A stretch of DNA of 64,000 nucleotides from Alopecurus myosuroides (Eukaryota; Streptophyta; Magnoliopsida; Poales; Poaceae): positions 574,926,610-574,990,609 of the forward strand of contig CM054057.1 of assembly GCA_028641055.1 (NCBI GenBank), given 5' to 3'. Shown here in pieces: positions 53,793 to 64,000 of this stretch. Positions within the stretch are counted from its first letter, which is position 1. Every line of letters starts with the position of its first letter. Below the pieces are notes generated by a model. The model was not told where the DNA came from. It made no database searches and saw only the letters and a list, made by a program, of their open reading frames with translations. A program made the position numbers and the translations under genes.

Positions 53793-56700
53793 TCAAGTCA
53801 AGCTCCTAGAATCAATGACATTTAGTTCATTCCTCAAGAACAAGAATCTTGCATCGTCGAGTGGCTTCGTGAAAATATCCGCAAGATTGTCCTTGATTGG
53901 CACATAAGATAGAGCAATATCCCTTCTTGCCACATGGTGACGGATGAAATGATGGCGAATGTCAATATGCTTCGTTCTTGTATGTTGCACGGGGTTGTAC
54001 GCGATCTTGATGACACTTTCATTATCACACAAAAGAGGCACCTTATCCAAATGGACGTCATAATCCTTGAGAGTTTGCCTCATCCAAAGCAATTGAGTGC
54101 AAGCACTTGCGGCGGCTATATACTCGGCTTCGGCGGTGGAGATAGATATGCAATTTTGCTTCTTGTAAGACCAACTCAATAAAGACCTACCAAGAAATTG
54201 GCAAGCCCCGAAGTTGACTTCCTATCATCTTGATCACCCGCCCAATCGGAATCCGTGTAGCCCTTGAGAGAAAATTGTGCCCCCTTTGGGTACCACAAAC
54301 CAAATCTTGGGGTATGAACCAAATAACGAAAGATCCTATGGACCGCCATAAAATGGCTTTCCTTAGGAGCCGCTTGATACCTTGCACACACACCTACACT
54401 CAAAACGATATCGGACCTAGATGCACAAAGATAGAGTAAAGAACCAATCATAGAACGATACAACTTTTGGTCCACATCTTTACCCTTCGGGTTACGTGAT
54501 AGGTGACGCTTGACTTGCATGGGAGAAGACTTGATCTTTGCATTTTGGAAGTTAAACCTCTTGATCATATCTTGGGTATACTTGGATTGAGAAATGAAAG
54601 TTCCACGAGCCAATTGCTTGATCTCAAAACCAAGAAAAAATTTAAGCTCTCCCATCATAGACATCTCGAACCTGTCAGTCATAAGCTTAGAGAACTCATT
54701 ATTGAAAGCTTGGTTAGTTGAGCCAAATATGATATCGTCTACATATAGTTGGCATATGAAAAGATCTCCCTTTACTCTCTTGGTGAAGAGAGTGGGGTCA
54801 ATTTTTCCAACTTCGAAACCACGGTGATCTGACAACTCCCTAAGGTGCTCATACCAAGCACGAGGTGCTTGTTTGAGACCATAGAGAGCCTTGTCAAGTT
54901 TGTAGACATGGTTAGGAAAGTTGAGATTCTCGAACCCCGAAGGTTGCTTAACATATACCTCCTCTTTTAGTGGACCATTCATGAAAGCACTTTTAACATC
55001 CATTTGTTGCAATTTGAAATTATACGAAGATGCATAAGCAAGGAGGATACGGATGGACTCAAGGTGAGCCACGGTTGCATAGGTTTCATCAAAGTCAATG
55101 CCTTAAACTTGAGTGTAACCTTGGGCAACCAATCTTGCCTTGTTCCTTATGACAATGCCATGCTTATCTTGCTTGTTCTTGAATATCCACTTGGTGCCAA
55201 TAACATTGTGGCAATCTTTGGGCTTCTCAACCAATCTCCAAACTTTGTTGCGCTCAAAATTATTGAGCTCATCATGCATTGCTTCAACCCAATCGGAGTC
55301 CTCGGGAGCTTAAAACACTTTCTTAGGTTCCACCATAGAGATATGAGCTTGATGCTCACTAAAATGTGCCAATTGCCTTCTTGTGGATCTTCTAGCTTGG
55401 ATATATTCCAAGACCTTGTTGTCTTGGGCATCAATATTCTTCAAATCTCTTCTTATCCTTTTAGCACGACGGGCTTCGATCTCCGCATTGTTGCGCGGAG
55501 GGATCACTTGATCATCTTGATCATTTGGGTCCCCATCTTGACCAACTTGGCCTTGATCATCATCATCCTTATCAACAATATCTTCAACACTAGCTTCAAC
55601 TTGAGGAGAGGATGAAGAGGATGGTTGATCTTGGCCTTGACCTTGACTAGCATGAATGATAAGAGTGGTTGCATCTTGCGTAGTGACTTGGTCAATAAAA
55701 GGAGGGTCTTCAACATGTTCTTGGTTAGGTGTAGTACTTGGCTCCTTGGCTTGATCTTCTAGTGTAGAGGAGGGCTCCACTTGAGTAGAGCATAGTACTT
55801 CTCGAGTCGCCATAAGGTGTCCCTCAATGGGGCGGAAAAATCCCACACCCATGCTTCCTATGGCTTCTTGAGGTATTTCAACATCTACATTAGAAACATG
55901 AAATTGTGCCACTTGGGAGCCATCATTTTCCTCGAAAGCCACACTACAAGATTCTATGACAATCCGTGAGGCTTTGTCAAAGACTCTATAAGTGTGGGAT
56001 TCGGCACCGTAACCAACAAATATACCCTCAATAGTTTTGGATTGAAATTTAGACAACCTAACACCCTTGATCAAATAAAAGCACTTACAACCGAATACAT
56101 GGAAGTAGGAGACGTTGGGCTTGTTGCCGGTGAGGATCTCATATGGAATCTTGTCCAAGCCTTTGCGGATGTAGAGGAGGTTGGAGGAGTGGCTTGCGGT
56201 GGATATGGCCTCGGCCCATAAATATTGGGGAGAAGTGTACTCCTCCAACATGGTCCTTGCCATATCCAAGAGAGTGCGATTCTTTCTTTCGGCAACACCA
56301 TTTTGTTGAGGAGTGTAAGTGGCGGAGTATTGATGACGAATGCATTCTTCACTAAGGAATTCATTCAAAGTGTAGTTCTTGAACTCCGAACCATTATCAC
56401 TCCTAATAGCCATGATTTGCACATTGTGTTTACGTTGCACTTCATTGGAGAAGTCGATGATGGTTTGTTGAGTTTCACTCTTGCACTTGAAGAAATAAAT
56501 CCAAGTGTATCTTGAATAATCATCAAAAATCACCAAGCAATACTTCTTGCCACCAAGACTTGCCTCGGGCATGGCACCAAAGAGATAAACATGGAGGAGC
56601 TCCAAGATCCTTTTTGATGAATTAATAGTCTTGGCCTTGTGCGCCTTATCATGCATCTTTCCTTCAACACACGACCTACAAACGCGATCCTTTGAAAAGG

Positions 56701-57214
56701 AAACATTTTCTTTTAGTCTGACAATAAGGCCACCTTTGTGAAGACTTTGCAAAGTTCTCATGTTGACATGGGATAAGCGGCGATGCCACAACCATCTCAC
56801 ATCCGCCTTTACGAAAAGACACATTGATTGAGAGTTGGTAGACTTCGAAAATTCCACCACGAACAACTCATTTTCAACATGTCCCACGTAAGCGACGTCA
56901 AGAGTCTTGCTCCTCAAAAGGACCACAATATCAACATAAAAAAATACGAAAAAACCCATCTTTCCAAGAGAGCGTACGGAAAGTAAATTGTAACCAAGGG
57001 ATTCGACAAGCACGACGTTCACGATAGTGATATCGGGAGCAACCACAAACTTGCCGAACCCGGATACCTTAGACGAGGACGAGTCTCCATAAGTGACGGT
57101 TGCTTGTATGTCATTTGGGCGCAACTCCGTCACAAGTTCTTTGCTTCCGGTCATATGGCTAGTGCATCCACTATCAATTATCCATTTAGTCCCACCGAAA
57201 GCATAGTCCTGCAA
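53793..57214 (-). pseudogene. Copia pol: protease, integrase, RT, RNase H, broken
   Basis: One frame runs from 57214 to 54176. It carries the protease DSGCTSHM, a gag-pre-integrase zinc motif (HRRLSH...CRSCVEG), the integrase core (IFDDYSRYTWIYFFK, IRSDNGSEF, TPQQNGVAERKNR), then RVT_2 reverse transcriptase (MDVKSAFMNGPL, ALYGLKQAPRAWY, LYVDDIIFGSTN). RNase H (SISTAEAEYIAAASA, DNESVIKIAYNPVQHTRTKHID, ending near 53793) continues after a frameshift near 54180-54200. In-frame stops are TAA 55312-55310 (between integrase and RT) and TAA 55105-55103. The first integrase catalytic Asp, normally in HVDLFG, is Tyr here (HVYLFG). In a live element these enzymes copy RNA to DNA and insert it. This copy cannot make them. 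Confidence 0.92.
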
Positions 57215-57218
57215 GAGA

Positions 57219-59821
57219 TCATTGACTAGAGTTAGGACCCGAGGAGGGTCCCTTCATGTTAGCAACAAGGGTCTTTGGAACCCAAATAGTATAGTCAATG
57301 AAACCCTCAATAGGACCAACATATTTAGCTTGCACAATACCATAATAATCAACATATAAGAAATGGTGTGTATTGTTAGTTGCCGCGGAGGTGCTACGAG
57401 TAGTGTTGCCCCTCGTGACACTACTACTCGAGGCAACATTGCTTGCTTGTGCGGGTGTGCTACGAATAGTGTTGTCCCTAATGACAATACCACTCGAAGC
57501 ACCATTGTTGGTATTCTTCTTGTTCTTATTCTTCTTGTTCTTTTTCTTGGCAACATAGCCAAGACCTTGCTTGCCAACTTTTGGCCTTGGAGCACTCAAT
57601 TGTGGTCTAGCAATGACCACATTTGAGCTAGGGGCCACCACTTGTGGGGTAGAGACCACAACCTTCTCAACTTGAGGGCCTTTGCCCTTGAGCCTTGCAA
57701 GCCCAATCTTCAACCTAGCATTTTCCTCAATAATATTTTCCTAATCACAAGAAGAAGTAGAGGTGCTAGGGTTATTAAGTTGATTAAGTTGAGTTTGAAG
57801 TTGTTCATGCAACTCTTTAAGGGAAGAATGTTGACTCTCCAAAGCTTTGTGAGCCTCGGTTAGTTTTTCAAACTCCTCGGTTAGTTTACCATGACCAACC
57901 CCAAACTCGACCTTATCCTTTTTAGCCTTTTTATATTTAGCAATAGCATGATCACGTTCCTTAGTGATTTTAGACACAAGTTCATTATGAGTTTCTTCAA
58001 TAGATTCAAGTTCCTCCTCAAGAGAAACTCTACCATCATGCTCTTCCTCAAGAGTCATAGAGAGGGATGCAATTTCATCCGCATCCCTTCTTTCAACCTC
58101 ACCTTTCTTCTCAAGAGCTTCTTGGGCCTCTCCCAATTGGCTCATGAGATGCTCAAAGTACTTCTTGGTCTCCCCTTTCATGTTATACATAAAATGTTCC
58201 AAGGAGAGCCTCTCATCTTCTAATCTAAGACTAGCAAGATGTTCTAGTTCAATAGGGGTCTTAGAGTTGGAGGAAGGTGTTACCTCTATGTCCTTATCCA
58301 TGAAGCACTTGGCATTTTGTTGAGGATGATTGTCATTAGGGGATACAAAGAGAGATGAAGATGATGGAGTAGAAGCAATAGCTAGTGCGTCCACTTCATT
58401 TGGGGTTTCTTCTTCTTCATCACTCCTGGAATCATACTCCTCTTGAGTCAATAGCACAAACTTGGTGGGAGACTTCTTGTTGAATGGTTTCTTCTTGAAA
58501 TGAGGTTTCTTGTACTCAACCTTGGACTTGTCCTTGCGAATGATCTTGCCACTATGGAGTTCTCTATTTTCATAGGGACACTCCGCGATGAAGTGGTGCT
58601 TATCTTGGCAATTGAAGCAAGACCTCACTTTTTGAGCCCCATCATTGCCATAGCGAGACTTGGTCTTCTCCTCAACAAACTTCTTGCCCTTGGGGGGATT
58701 CCTCCAAAACTTTTGCACGGTTAGGGCAATGAGATCCTTTAGCACGGGATCATAGTCTTGTTCCTTCAAGGGAAGCAATGCCTCTTCTTCTTCTTCTTCC
58801 TCAACCTCAACCTATCTTGACACAACCTTGGCCTTCAAAGCAACCGATTCCCCTTTGTGCATTCCAATGGCCCTAGCACGGTTGTCAAGAGCATTCTTGG
58901 TTTGCACTTGATAAGAGCACATTTCTTGCATCACTTGAGTTGAGGTCATGGAAGATAAATCATGTCTTCCTTGAATGCTCTTCAACTCCGCGCCCTCAAA
59001 TGGCATTAGGGCAATCATGTACTTCCTCTTGATCCAAGCATCATCAATGTACTTGGCACCAACATTTGAGAACGTGGTGGCAAGAGTCTTGAGTCTTCGA
59101 TACATGTCTACATGGTCCTCTCCATCATGCATATAGAACCCTTCGGCCTCATTGGTCATGGAGTCATATCTATTCCTTTGCATACTCTCATTACCCACAA
59201 ACATGATGACAAGAGCGTCCCATGTTTCCTTGGCGGTGGAATATTGTTGAAGATGCGGCATGTGGTTAATTAGGACCCACGGCTTGTTGAAGAATTGACA
59301 AGGCGGTGTAGTTGAGTTGAGAATCTACGGCTTCCCTTCTTGTAAGGTTCTTGGGGTCATGAGGTTTGTATCCATCACGAGTGACCCTCCAAAGCTCTAT
59401 ACAAGAAGAGTTCAAGTGAGTCTCCATGTAATATTGCCATTCACGAAAAGAAAAAAGCATCAATTTTAGGTGGATCTCCCCTAGGGATTATATGAGGATG
59501 AGGGACGGGGGGATCAGGAGAATAATGTCCTTTGACAGAGTGATATTCTCCATCTCCATCTGTGCCCTTCTCGGTGGAGTTTTCGGCGGAAGCATTTTTA
59601 GATGGTTCACCATCTACCCCTTTCTTGGCGCCCTCCGGATTAGTTTCCGGAGGTGTAGATTTGGCGACCTCCGGTCCTTTGGCTTTGAGGAGTTCCGCCA
59701 AGGCTTGGCGCAACTCATCAAATTTGGGGTCTATGGATGAGGTCAATGAATTTCTCAACTCATTGAGATCATCCATGGTCACCTTAGCCACGGAACCTTT
59801 GGAGTCCGAATCTTCACCCAT
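57219..59821 (-). pseudogene. Copia gag (Sirevirus-like), broken
   Basis: It starts MGEDSDSKGSVAKVTMDDL at 59821. The core includes WQYYMETHLNSSCIELWRV, YSTAKETWDALVIMF, YRRLKTLATTFSNVG and a zinc knuckle CFNCQDKHHFIAEC. A long coiled-coil region (about 57770-58180) and a Lys/Asn-rich end (KKKNKKNKNKKNTNNG) follow. Frameshifts lie near 59455 (a T run) and 59260. Stops include TAG 58814-58812 and one near 57740, and another frameshift near 57215 separates gag from pol. The long gag with a C-terminal coiled coil is typical of Sireviruses. Role in a live copy: particle formation and RNA packaging. Confidence 0.88.
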
Positions 59822-59862
59822 ACTAAAACTCTTAGGCGGTTAAGCCCGTTAGAAGAGCCGAG

Positions 59863-59874
59863 GCTCTGATACCA
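59863..59874 (-). other. Element G primer-binding site, initiator tRNA-Met
   Basis: The minus strand TGGTATCAGAGC lies 2 bp inside the 5' LTR and is the exact complement of the plant initiator tRNA-Met 3' end. Confidence 0.9.
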
Positions 59875-59876
59875 AT

Positions 59877-61170
59877 TGAAAGTAAAGTATGGGCACCTAG
59901 AGGGGGTGAATAGGTGCTACGACCAATTTTAATTTTTCTTTAACAATTAGGCTTGACACAAAGGTAAATTCTCTAGATAATGCGACTACGGTGAATTTAC
60001 CTATATGGCAAGGATAACAAAAAAACACAATGCAAGTAAGTAAAGGGAGTAAGGGAACTAGGTAACCAAAGTGAAGCACACGGAAACACTATGTAATCCC
60101 GAGTTCCTCCTTGTTAAGGGAGTACGTCTCATTGGAGGGGTGTGAGCTTGCCACTAAGGCCTACTCAACGCCACAAAGGCCTCACCCTATTCTCCGATGA
60201 ACCCCGCCACAAAGGCCTAGTTCACCTTCCACTATTGATCCCCTTTGAGGCGGGAATCGAGTCCTTTACAAACAACTTGGGGCACACACCCACAAACAAA
60301 TTGGGGGATCCCAACAATCCTTGAATCACCAACAAGTAGCAAGATGCCTAGGTTCTCCACAAGAGGAAACCCTAGGCTAGATCCCTCTAGCTAGAGAGGG
60401 GGAAATGAAGAACAAGTTGGTGAAGATGTAGATCCGGGTCTTCTCCTCCAATCCTCCAAGAATCAACTAGTTTGGGTGGAGGGATTGGGAGAGATCTAAC
60501 TTTGGAGGCCCAATAAATGCTTGACTTAAATGCTGGAGTGAGCAACCTCTTGGAGAAGAAGGGGATGGGGTATTTATAGTCCCCTCCCTAAACTAGCCAT
60601 TTTGACCCTTTTCGTGCCTGGCGGTACTACCGCTGGAGCCAGCGGTACTACCGCCACCTGGGTATGCACGCGGTACTAGGGAGTCCCAGTCACAGGGCGC
60701 AGGCGGTACTGCTGCTAAAGTACCGTGGTACTCCAGCAGCGGTACTACCGCGAGGGAACCCCGGTATTACTGTTGGCCACTCTCTTCGAATTAATTCGAA
60801 GTGGCTGGCGGTAGTACTAGGTCACTACCGCTGAGCAAGGTTTTGCTCAAAATCGAAATGAGTACAGCGGTACTACCGAGCCACTACCGCTTCAGTACCG
60901 TGCGATACAGAGAGCATTTTTTCTCCTGGCGGTACTTCTGGCGGTACTGGGCTCGGCACTACCGCTCGCTGTGCATAGCGGTACTACCGCTGCCAAGCCC
61001 GGTACTACCGCTGGACCAAATCATTTTGGTGGCAATGTCTTGGAATTCTCTTTACCTTTTTGGCGTCTAGTTGATATAACCTGAAATACTTGACGCACTT
61101 TTAGAAGCTTAGTGGTGTTGTTATCAACTCCAAAACCTAAGAGAGATCAAAAATGCAAAATGCACTTTCA
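59877..61170 (-). repeat. Element G 5' LTR
   Basis: This LTR is 1294 bp, nearly identical to the 3' LTR apart from scattered substitutions and the loss of about 121 bp after CACTACCGCT at about 60832. The palindrome cluster lies at about 60618-61015. A TATTTATAG (CTATAAATA on the minus strand) lies near 60572-60580. Confidence 0.9.
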
Positions 61171-61249
61171 CTTTCGCATGGCGAGGAATGCAGTACATGT
61201 TGCCGACACCTGGTGATCAACAACCGCAAGAGGACCCTGCGTGAAATAT
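61171..61249 (-). pseudogene. Harbinger transposase, segment upstream of the C-terminal end
   Basis: The minus-strand sense PLAVVDHQVSATCTAFLAMR runs directly into the EIRDHQ end at 49186 when G and one TSD copy are removed, so it is the same gene. It is cut on the right by the long LTR at 61250. Confidence 0.68.
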
Positions 61250-64000
61250 TGTCACATCCCAATTTTGGAATACCTGTTAACACAGTTGTTTTGCTAATTG
61301 CTTGACTAATAAACCTTGGTTGTGTTTGTTTGTGTTTGTTTAAGTGCAACTAAACAAACTTAAAAAGGATAGCAAAGAAGTAAACTAAAAATATTCAACA
61401 TATTGTTCCAATGATAAAAATATTCAACATATTGTTCCAATGAGTTTGGCAATATTTTCTAAAGTGAATATTGATCAAAGAGTTTTCCAAAAACATCTTA
61501 GGAATCTCATACTTGTTGAATATTATTCCAAGACCTAAATTAAGAAAGAGGAAACACTTAATAAAATTTCCCTAAAAGATTATCAGAAAAAGAGGCATTC
61601 TTAAATGCTTCACCAAAATATTATCAAATGTTTTTCCAACCTTGCAAGATTAAAAACAAAGTTATTGGAGAGCTTTGACTTGCTATCTCTAGTCACATAA
61701 ATATTTTGGGCAAAGCATTGTTAAAGAAAAGCCAAGTGCCTTATTAAATAGAAATTCCAATATTTCCAGAAACAGAAAACTAAAACAAGTTACTATTGGA
61801 AACTTTAATCAAATGATCTGAAATTAATACCATTGCTTCCTTATAACAAATAAGGAACACACACAAGAGGAGACCAAAAATTGAATCCATTAAAGTCATG
61901 AAAACATGGTTTTTCTCAACAGCAACAATTGGGATTTTGAACAAGTTTGTTCTACAAACTTTTTCCAAATGCCATGAAATAAATACCACATGCTCTATAT
62001 CATAAATAAGGATGAAAACCAAAAGGGCACAAGGTTTTGAATAATTTAAGTTGCCAAAAACCCCTGTTTTCTTAACAGCACCTTTTTGAAATTTGAACAA
62101 GTTTGTTCTATGAAGTAACTCTAAATGACTTGAATTTTATACCACATAAGGAACACATCAAATAAGGAATGTGTGCCAAAAATTATCATTTTTGGAAGCT
62201 CCTAAGTAGGTTAATAAATTCAATGTCCATTTATGTCAGAATTCAAATTTGAACAACTTTGAATTATGAAGTTTATCTAATTGAGCCAATTTTCACATAT
62301 GTTGTGCATCTCAACAAATAAGAATTTTGGGCAAAAGGGTTTCAATTTTTGACTTTGTTTGATTAGGGAAAACATCAATTTTCAGTGAAGGCAGGGACCT
62401 GTTTGTAAAATCGCAGGGACCTAAATTAAATCCCAGTCATCTCCTACCTCTAGCACCCTGTAGAAGAACAGCACCCTAGCCATGCCTTCGATGAGAAGCA
62501 ATCCCTGGAGGTTAAAGGGCCCCCCCCCCCCCATGTTCTCTTGTCCCTCACATGCCCCCTCTCCCCTCCCCTCAAGCTCTCTCTCTCTCTCTGCTCAAAA
62601 GAAAATCCCAACCCGAAACCCTAGCTCGAGCTCCACGTCGATTCGGCCAAATGGGTGCACGCCGCCGGCAGCCGTTGAGCTCTAACTCTTCGCCTTGCCG
62701 TGATAGACCTCCCTGCAGGAGGAATCGAGGTGGGACGGCTCGAGGAGGCCGCGCCGTCCGCTTTCCTCTCCGAGCCCGGAGGAGCTCCGGCGAGCTATTC
62801 CCGCCGTGTCGCCCCTCCTCCGCCCTCTCCGATCATCCCATCGCGTCCAGGGTAAGCGGGCGAGTCTCCCGGTACATTTTCCCCTCTCCCTCGTTCGGAA
62901 TCGCCGCCGAGCCGCGCTCACCGTCCGGCCGCCGCGGGCCGCCGTCGCCGCCGCCCTCCGTTCGCTCCCGGGAAGCGAGACTGGGCGCAGATGGTTCCCC
63001 TCGTCTCAAGGAGCGCGTGGGTGCCCTCGATTTGCAAATTGGTTAACGGTAGCGTCGAGTAGACCTCGCCGGAGAACCTCCCGCCGGCGAGTGAGGTCAC
63101 CGTGACGCGCGCACGGCGTCATCGTCTCCTTTGACCCCGCGCGCGTGGACACTGGTCAAACTGGCGGGTGGAGCCCGCGCTTGCCGCGTGGCTGCCCGCG
63201 TGGCAGGACGGCCCGCTGGTCAGCGTCCTTAGCTAGAATCCCCCGCGGTAGAATAGATCTGGCCGGCCCAAAACAGTGGATCTGGCCCAATAGTGCTTTG
63301 TTTTCCATTTTATTTTTCACAGAATGTGCATGTTTACTTTTGGCTCAAAAAGGCACCTTAAAATATGAATTGGACCAAACTAAAATTTACAGTGGTACCT
63401 CAACTAAATCTAAACCACCTCAACTTTGTAGATCTACATTTGGATGAATGGTTTTGAAAATAAAAATGATTTGGCAACAGGTACCAGAAACACCAAAATG
63501 AGCACCATTTTTATTTTACAACTCTAAATGAAGTGAGGCCAATTGCATTGGAAAGCCCTTGAAATTTCCTAACTGAATAAGTTAACCTTGCTTCCAAATT
63601 CATTGTATTTTTGAAATGGCATGCAATTTGGTAAAACACCAGTGAGCACTTTGGTGATTTTTATAAATTAATTAAAGATGAATTTTGATGCAAAACAAAT
63701 TGGATGGTCTTGTATATGTTTAGGACTATCTAAACCTAGAAGGGTTTAATTTTTAGAGCATCCTATCAAATTTGGTGGACAGATCTTTGTTTTGCTTGTT
63801 TCTGCCATTTTGGCATTTTAAGTAATTAATTTGTGTTATGATATTTTTGTGTTGCAATATTGTTTTCTAGCATGTATAAGTTGTGTGAACTTGTTTTCTA
63901 AGTGTTACTTAGCTATTTTAGCATGTTAGATTGTGTGGACTTGAGTGGAGAAGAAATAGGATTTATATTAGTAGCATATGTTTATTCTCTAGTTTAATAC
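61250..64000 (+). mobile_element. 5' part of a second very long gypsy-type LTR
   Basis: It starts TGTCACATCCCAATTTTGG at 61250 and continues past the window end. The layout matches 1-4093: an AT-rich start, a GC-rich leader-like block (about 62450-63260, with a C run at 62521-62532 and a CT run at 62579-62602), then AT-rich DNA. The left flanking 5-mer AATAT (61245-61249) should be the TSD, but the right copy is outside. No gene is called in the GC-rich block, where frames on both strands are compositional. Inference from the two pieces: LTR length near 5 kb. Confidence 0.55.

Larger units (their letters stand above)
49187..61170 (-). mobile_element. Element G: Sirevirus-like Copia retrotransposon
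   Basis: This is a minus-strand element of 11,984 bp. LTRs lie at 59877-61170 (5') and 49187-50606 (3'), with TGAAAG...CTTTCA ends and TSD CTTTC at 49182-49186 and 61171-61175. It has an initiator tRNA-Met primer site. Order is gag, protease, integrase, RT, RNase H (the Copia order), then an extra frame before the 3' LTR. Repeated PPT-like AGGGGGAG words precede the 3' LTR, and the LTRs have clusters of short palindromes, both described features of Sireviruses. Similarity to the Maximus group is inferred from memory. The LTRs are almost identical apart from one 120-bp indel, so the insertion is young, but the polyprotein has many defects. Confidence 0.9.

Noticed and set aside
62482..63105. 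GC-rich frames near the right end as genes
   Set aside because: Same compositional effect as in the left LTR. The region starts with C and CT runs and lies inside the LTR beginning at 61250.
1..64000. 1-4093 and 61250-64000 as the two LTRs of one element enclosing the window
   Set aside because: No primer site follows 4093 and no purine tract precedes 61250. The second LTR interrupts a Harbinger gene and the first abuts gag of element F, so they are separate insertions.

Overview
The window looks like intergenic DNA from a large grass genome, most likely Triticeae (wheat, barley, rye or Aegilops). Almost every base belongs to a transposable element, the elements sit inside one another, and the LTR and MITE types are those typical of Triticeae repeats. 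I see no ordinary host gene, rRNA, tRNA or CRISPR. The species is inference.

Most element boundaries can be fixed to the base from target-site duplications (TSDs), or from a host reading frame that reads through once the insert is removed. Layout, left to right: (1) 1-4093, the 3' part of a very long gypsy-type LTR. (2) 4094-6487, the 5' part of a minus-strand gypsy element (F) with a Transposase_28-type gag and an apparent 5'UTR intron. (3) Element E (minus, Athila-like gypsy), split into 6488-7358 and 26918-29270 by element B. (4) Element B, 7364-26912 (minus, TSD AGCTC). B holds a solo LTR (10166-11777, TSD TACCA) and a Helitron (13444-24748, between A and T). (5) The Helitron holds a Stowaway-like MITE, a 7.3-kb CACTA transposon (14900-22175, TSD TAA) and a 1.6-kb retroelement whose LTRs are inverted (22548-24162, TSD GCAGT). 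(6) 29271-33881, an LTR remnant, LINE remnants and a 1.2-kb retroposon with a 16-bp TSD. (7) Element A, 33887-48262 (plus, TSD CCGGG/CCAGG), holding element D, 39296-45677 (minus, TSD CCTAC). (8) A PIF/Harbinger transposon, 48451-49186 plus 61171-61249, holding a hAT-type MITE (TSD CCTTCGGC) and a 12-kb Sirevirus-like Copia element G, 49187-61170 (minus, TSD CTTTC). (9) 61250-64000, the start of a second very long LTR.

A, B and D share a tRNA-Asp primer site and similar 3' noncoding DNA, but each carries a different coding segment and none carries reverse transcriptase. They look like non-autonomous Athila-lineage elements that depend on a helper. G carries a full gag-protease-integrase-RT-RNase H set, broken by stops and frameshifts, plus a 462-codon open frame between pol and the 3' LTR. 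That frame appears to be joined by splicing to a short upstream exon. The CACTA carries a dead TNP2 transposase, a captured FAR1-type SWIM-domain fragment and an intact 336-codon antisense frame.

The observations most worth a second look are the inverted-LTR element, the exactly bounded Helitron with a second terminator-like hairpin, the candidate spliced env-position gene and palindrome clusters in G, and the cargo differences among A, B and D. Family names are from memory of sequence style; no database search was possible.
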